Assembly: GCF_014196795.1 (NCBI RefSeq)
Contig: NZ_JACIEJ010000008.1
Span: forward strand, 62,001 to 126,000
Direction: 5' to 3'
DNA: 64,000 nt
Source of the DNA: Sagittula marina
Lineage (GTDB): Bacteria > Pseudomonadota > Alphaproteobacteria > Rhodobacterales > Rhodobacteraceae
The position numbers were made by a program, and so were the translations under genes. Each line of letters opens with the position of its first letter. Within the stretch, counting starts at the first letter, position 1. Shown here piece by piece: positions 62,705 through 64,000 of the stretch. The notes below the pieces were generated by a model. That model ran no database searches. It was not told the origin of the DNA and worked only from the letters and a program-made list of their open reading frames with translations.

Positions 62705-63745
62705 TCAGTCAGGACAGCGGAAACGCCAGGCACCATCGGCGCAGATCTCACGCGTGGCGCGGCCTTCGTGCCAAAGGTGCAGGCAGTGCGCCATCGCTTC
62801 GACCAGTGCGAGGCCATATTCGTCGGGGCGGATACGGCGCTTGAACAGCGCATGAAAACACTCTGCGGCCGTGGCAGGCGTGGTCAGATGCGCTTCGAGC
62901 CGGCTCAGAGCGCTGTGGTGATTGTCGATCATCTGCTTCAGGCGTGCCGGCAATCCGGTAAACGGCAGTTTGTGACCGCCAAGCACAAGGTGATCCTCGC
63001 GCGCCATCGGTTGAAAGCGCTTGCAGGTTTCCAGCCAGTCGGCGACCGGATCGGCCTCCGGCTCCGTGGCATAAACTCCAAGATTGGGAGAGATCGAGGG
63101 CAGCACCTGATCCCCTGCAACGATCAGCATGTCGTCGCGTGACCACAGCGTCAGATGTTCCGGCGCGTGGCCACCGCCGCTGTGCACGTCCCATGTCCGA
63201 CCGCCAGCCACAAACGTATCCCCCTGCGCCAACCGCTTGTGGCCGTAGGGCATGGGGTGAACCGTGGCACGGAACATGTAAGGCGGCTCGGTCATGCGCT
63301 CGGCGATCACGTCCTCCGCCATGCCTGCGGCGCGCCAATAGGCGACAATTTCCGGGGCAGGCGTGTCATGTGGGTCCTGCTGCAACATCCGTGCCAGCAA
63401 CCATGCGGTGCGCGACGCCACAACCTGCGCGCCGTTCTCGTAAAACCACCCGGCGAGTCCCACATGGTCGGGATGGTGATGCGTGACCAGCACGCGGTTG
63501 ATCGGCTTGCCGCCCAGCGGGCCGGCACGAAGGGTCTCCCAGATCTCGCGAGAGTGATCTGACGCCATGCCGGTGTCGACCACGGTCCAGCCGTCGCCGT
63601 CATCCAGCGCGTAGACATTCACATGGTCGAGCTTCAGCGGCAGCGGCAGCCGCATCCAGAGCACGCCGTCCGCCACTTCGACCGCCGCACCGTGTTCGGG
63701 GGGCGTGTCGAAGGGCGTGCGGATCGGGTGGAGGCTACCGTCCAT
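62705..63745 (-). CDS. MBL-fold metallohydrolase
   Basis: 346 residues of the metallo-beta-lactamase superfamily with the Zn motif 'VLVTHHHPDHVGLAGWF' (HxHxDH) and further ligands in 'SGGGHAPEHLTLW' and 'LVLGGHKLPF'. A helical C-terminal domain of about 100 residues, as in LACTB2- or RNase-like MBL proteins, completes it. The substrate is unknown. The ATG overlaps the acyl-CoA dehydrogenase stop by one base (TGATG), so they are co-transcribed; a GTG one codon earlier is possible. Confidence 0.88.
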   Translation of the reverse strand: MDGSLHPIRTPFDTPPEHGAAVEVADGVLWMRLPLPLKLDHVNVYALDDGDGWTVVDTGMASDHSREIWETLRAGPLGGKPINRVLVTHHHPDHVGLAGWFYENGAQVVASRTAWLLARMLQQDPHDTPAPEIVAYWRAAGMAEDVIAERMTEPPYMFRATVHPMPYGHKRLAQGDTFVAGGRTWDVHSGGGHAPEHLTLWSRDDMLIVAGDQVLPSISPNLGVYATEPEADPVADWLETCKRFQPMAREDHLVLGGHKLPFTGLPARLKQMIDNHHSALSRLEAHLTTPATAAECFHALFKRRIRPDEYGLALVEAMAHCLHLWHEGRATREICADGAWRFRCPD

Positions 63746-64000
63746 CACGCGGCGAAGTCTTCGGCTGCAGGCAAATCACTTGCACGGGCCTGCGCGCACA
63801 GGCCGGAATGTTCCGGCAGCAGGCGCGTGATGTAGAACCGGGCCAGCCGTTCAACGGCACCGCCGCGTTCGGCGCAGGCCACGCGCAGGTGCGCGTCCGC
63901 CCCCAGCACGCGGGCAAAGGCGCGCAAATAGGGCACCGCCCCGCCAAAGCGGTCCGCCATGTCGCGGGCCAAGAGGTCCTCGGTGGTTTCGCGCAGGGTT
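63745..64000 (-). CDS. Acyl-CoA dehydrogenase, C-terminal end (partial)
   Basis: Only the last 85 codons are in the window; the gene continues past base 64000. The visible sequence ('TTEDLLARDMADRFGGAVPYL', then 'RVLGADAHLRVACAERGGAVERLARFYITRLLPEHSGL') matches the extra C-terminal domain of AidB/acyl-CoA dehydrogenase-type enzymes with a C-terminal extension, common in this group. With the MBL hydrolase behind it and an acyl-CoA synthetase opposite, a fatty-acid or related acyl-CoA degradation set is likely (inference). Confidence 0.8.
   Translation of the reverse strand, partial: TLRETTEDLLARDMADRFGGAVPYLRAFARVLGADAHLRVACAERGGAVERLARFYITRLLPEHSGLCAQARASDLPAAEDFAA

Overview
The window reads as chromosomal DNA of a marine alphaproteobacterium of the Rhodobacteraceae (Roseobacter group). 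The evidence is the high GC content, GTG/TTG starts, many ATGA stop-start overlaps, and a family mix typical of that group: a greA pair, ETF-ubiquinone oxidoreductase, phbA/phbB, a choline-O-sulfate/betaine locus with two ABC importers, DUF1127 and YdcH small proteins, a type I-secreted RTX protein and a periplasmic molybdenum hydroxylase. The species cannot be fixed from the sequence alone.

Layout. 0.1-5.3 kb: greA with a membrane protein, an RTX repeat protein, ETF-QO and a PilZ protein. 5.4-10.4 kb: a TPR lipo/exoprotein-like gene overlapping ispE, a polyprenyl diphosphate synthase, a DUF2007 protein, a TrmN6-like methyltransferase and a 56-residue YdcH protein. 10.7-15.8 kb (mostly minus strand): a VOC dioxygenase, then phbB, a patatin-like lipase and phbA (polyhydroxybutyrate precursor supply), and a stand-alone EAL protein. 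15.8-22.9 kb: rpsD with a promoter and structured leader, a DUF1127 protein, a PhnM-like amidohydrolase, a ZIP-like transporter, a KAP-family NTPase with an apparent frameshift, and rpsA behind a promoter and a premature terminator. 23.4-26.4 kb: a YihY/BrkB membrane protein, an MFS transporter and a small membrane protein.

26.5-38.7 kb is one functional block on the minus strand: betI-betC-betB-betA (choline sulfate to choline to betaine aldehyde to glycine betaine), a glycine-betaine-type ABC importer (binding protein, permease, ATPase) and a choline ABC importer choX-choW-choV. Three sites of the form TTGA-N8-TCAA lie before betI, before the betaine-type binding protein and before choW, so BetI probably controls three separate transcripts. 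In both importers an intrinsic terminator separates the binding-protein gene from the permease gene, which would make the binding protein more abundant.

39.5-44.5 kb is a compact four-gene plus-strand operon in which every junction is an ATGA overlap: a Tat-exported molybdopterin hydroxylase large subunit, its [2Fe-2S] subunit, an unusual exported diheme c-type cytochrome and a cysteine-rich Crp/Fnr regulator. This looks like a self-contained periplasmic oxidation module and is one of the two most interesting parts of the window. 44.6-50.5 kb: a small exported protein, ihfB-lapA, trpF, a DUF952-DUF1330-pyrD-arsC-like overlapping operon and a 5'-nucleotidase.

50.9-64 kb: an MsbA-like ABC exporter, tRNA-Gly(TCC), a pyridoxal-kinase-like gene overlapping a gene that fuses a phosphate-binding-barrel-like domain to a complete methylglyoxal synthase domain (the second highlight), a DadA-like oxidoreductase, a glycoside-hydrolase-like protein with a C-terminal hydrophobic tail, an SRAP protein, a methyltransferase, a DUF1992 protein, an acyl-CoA synthetase, an MBL-fold hydrolase and the 3' end of an acyl-CoA dehydrogenase running off the window. 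No insertion sequence, prophage, rRNA or CRISPR array was seen.
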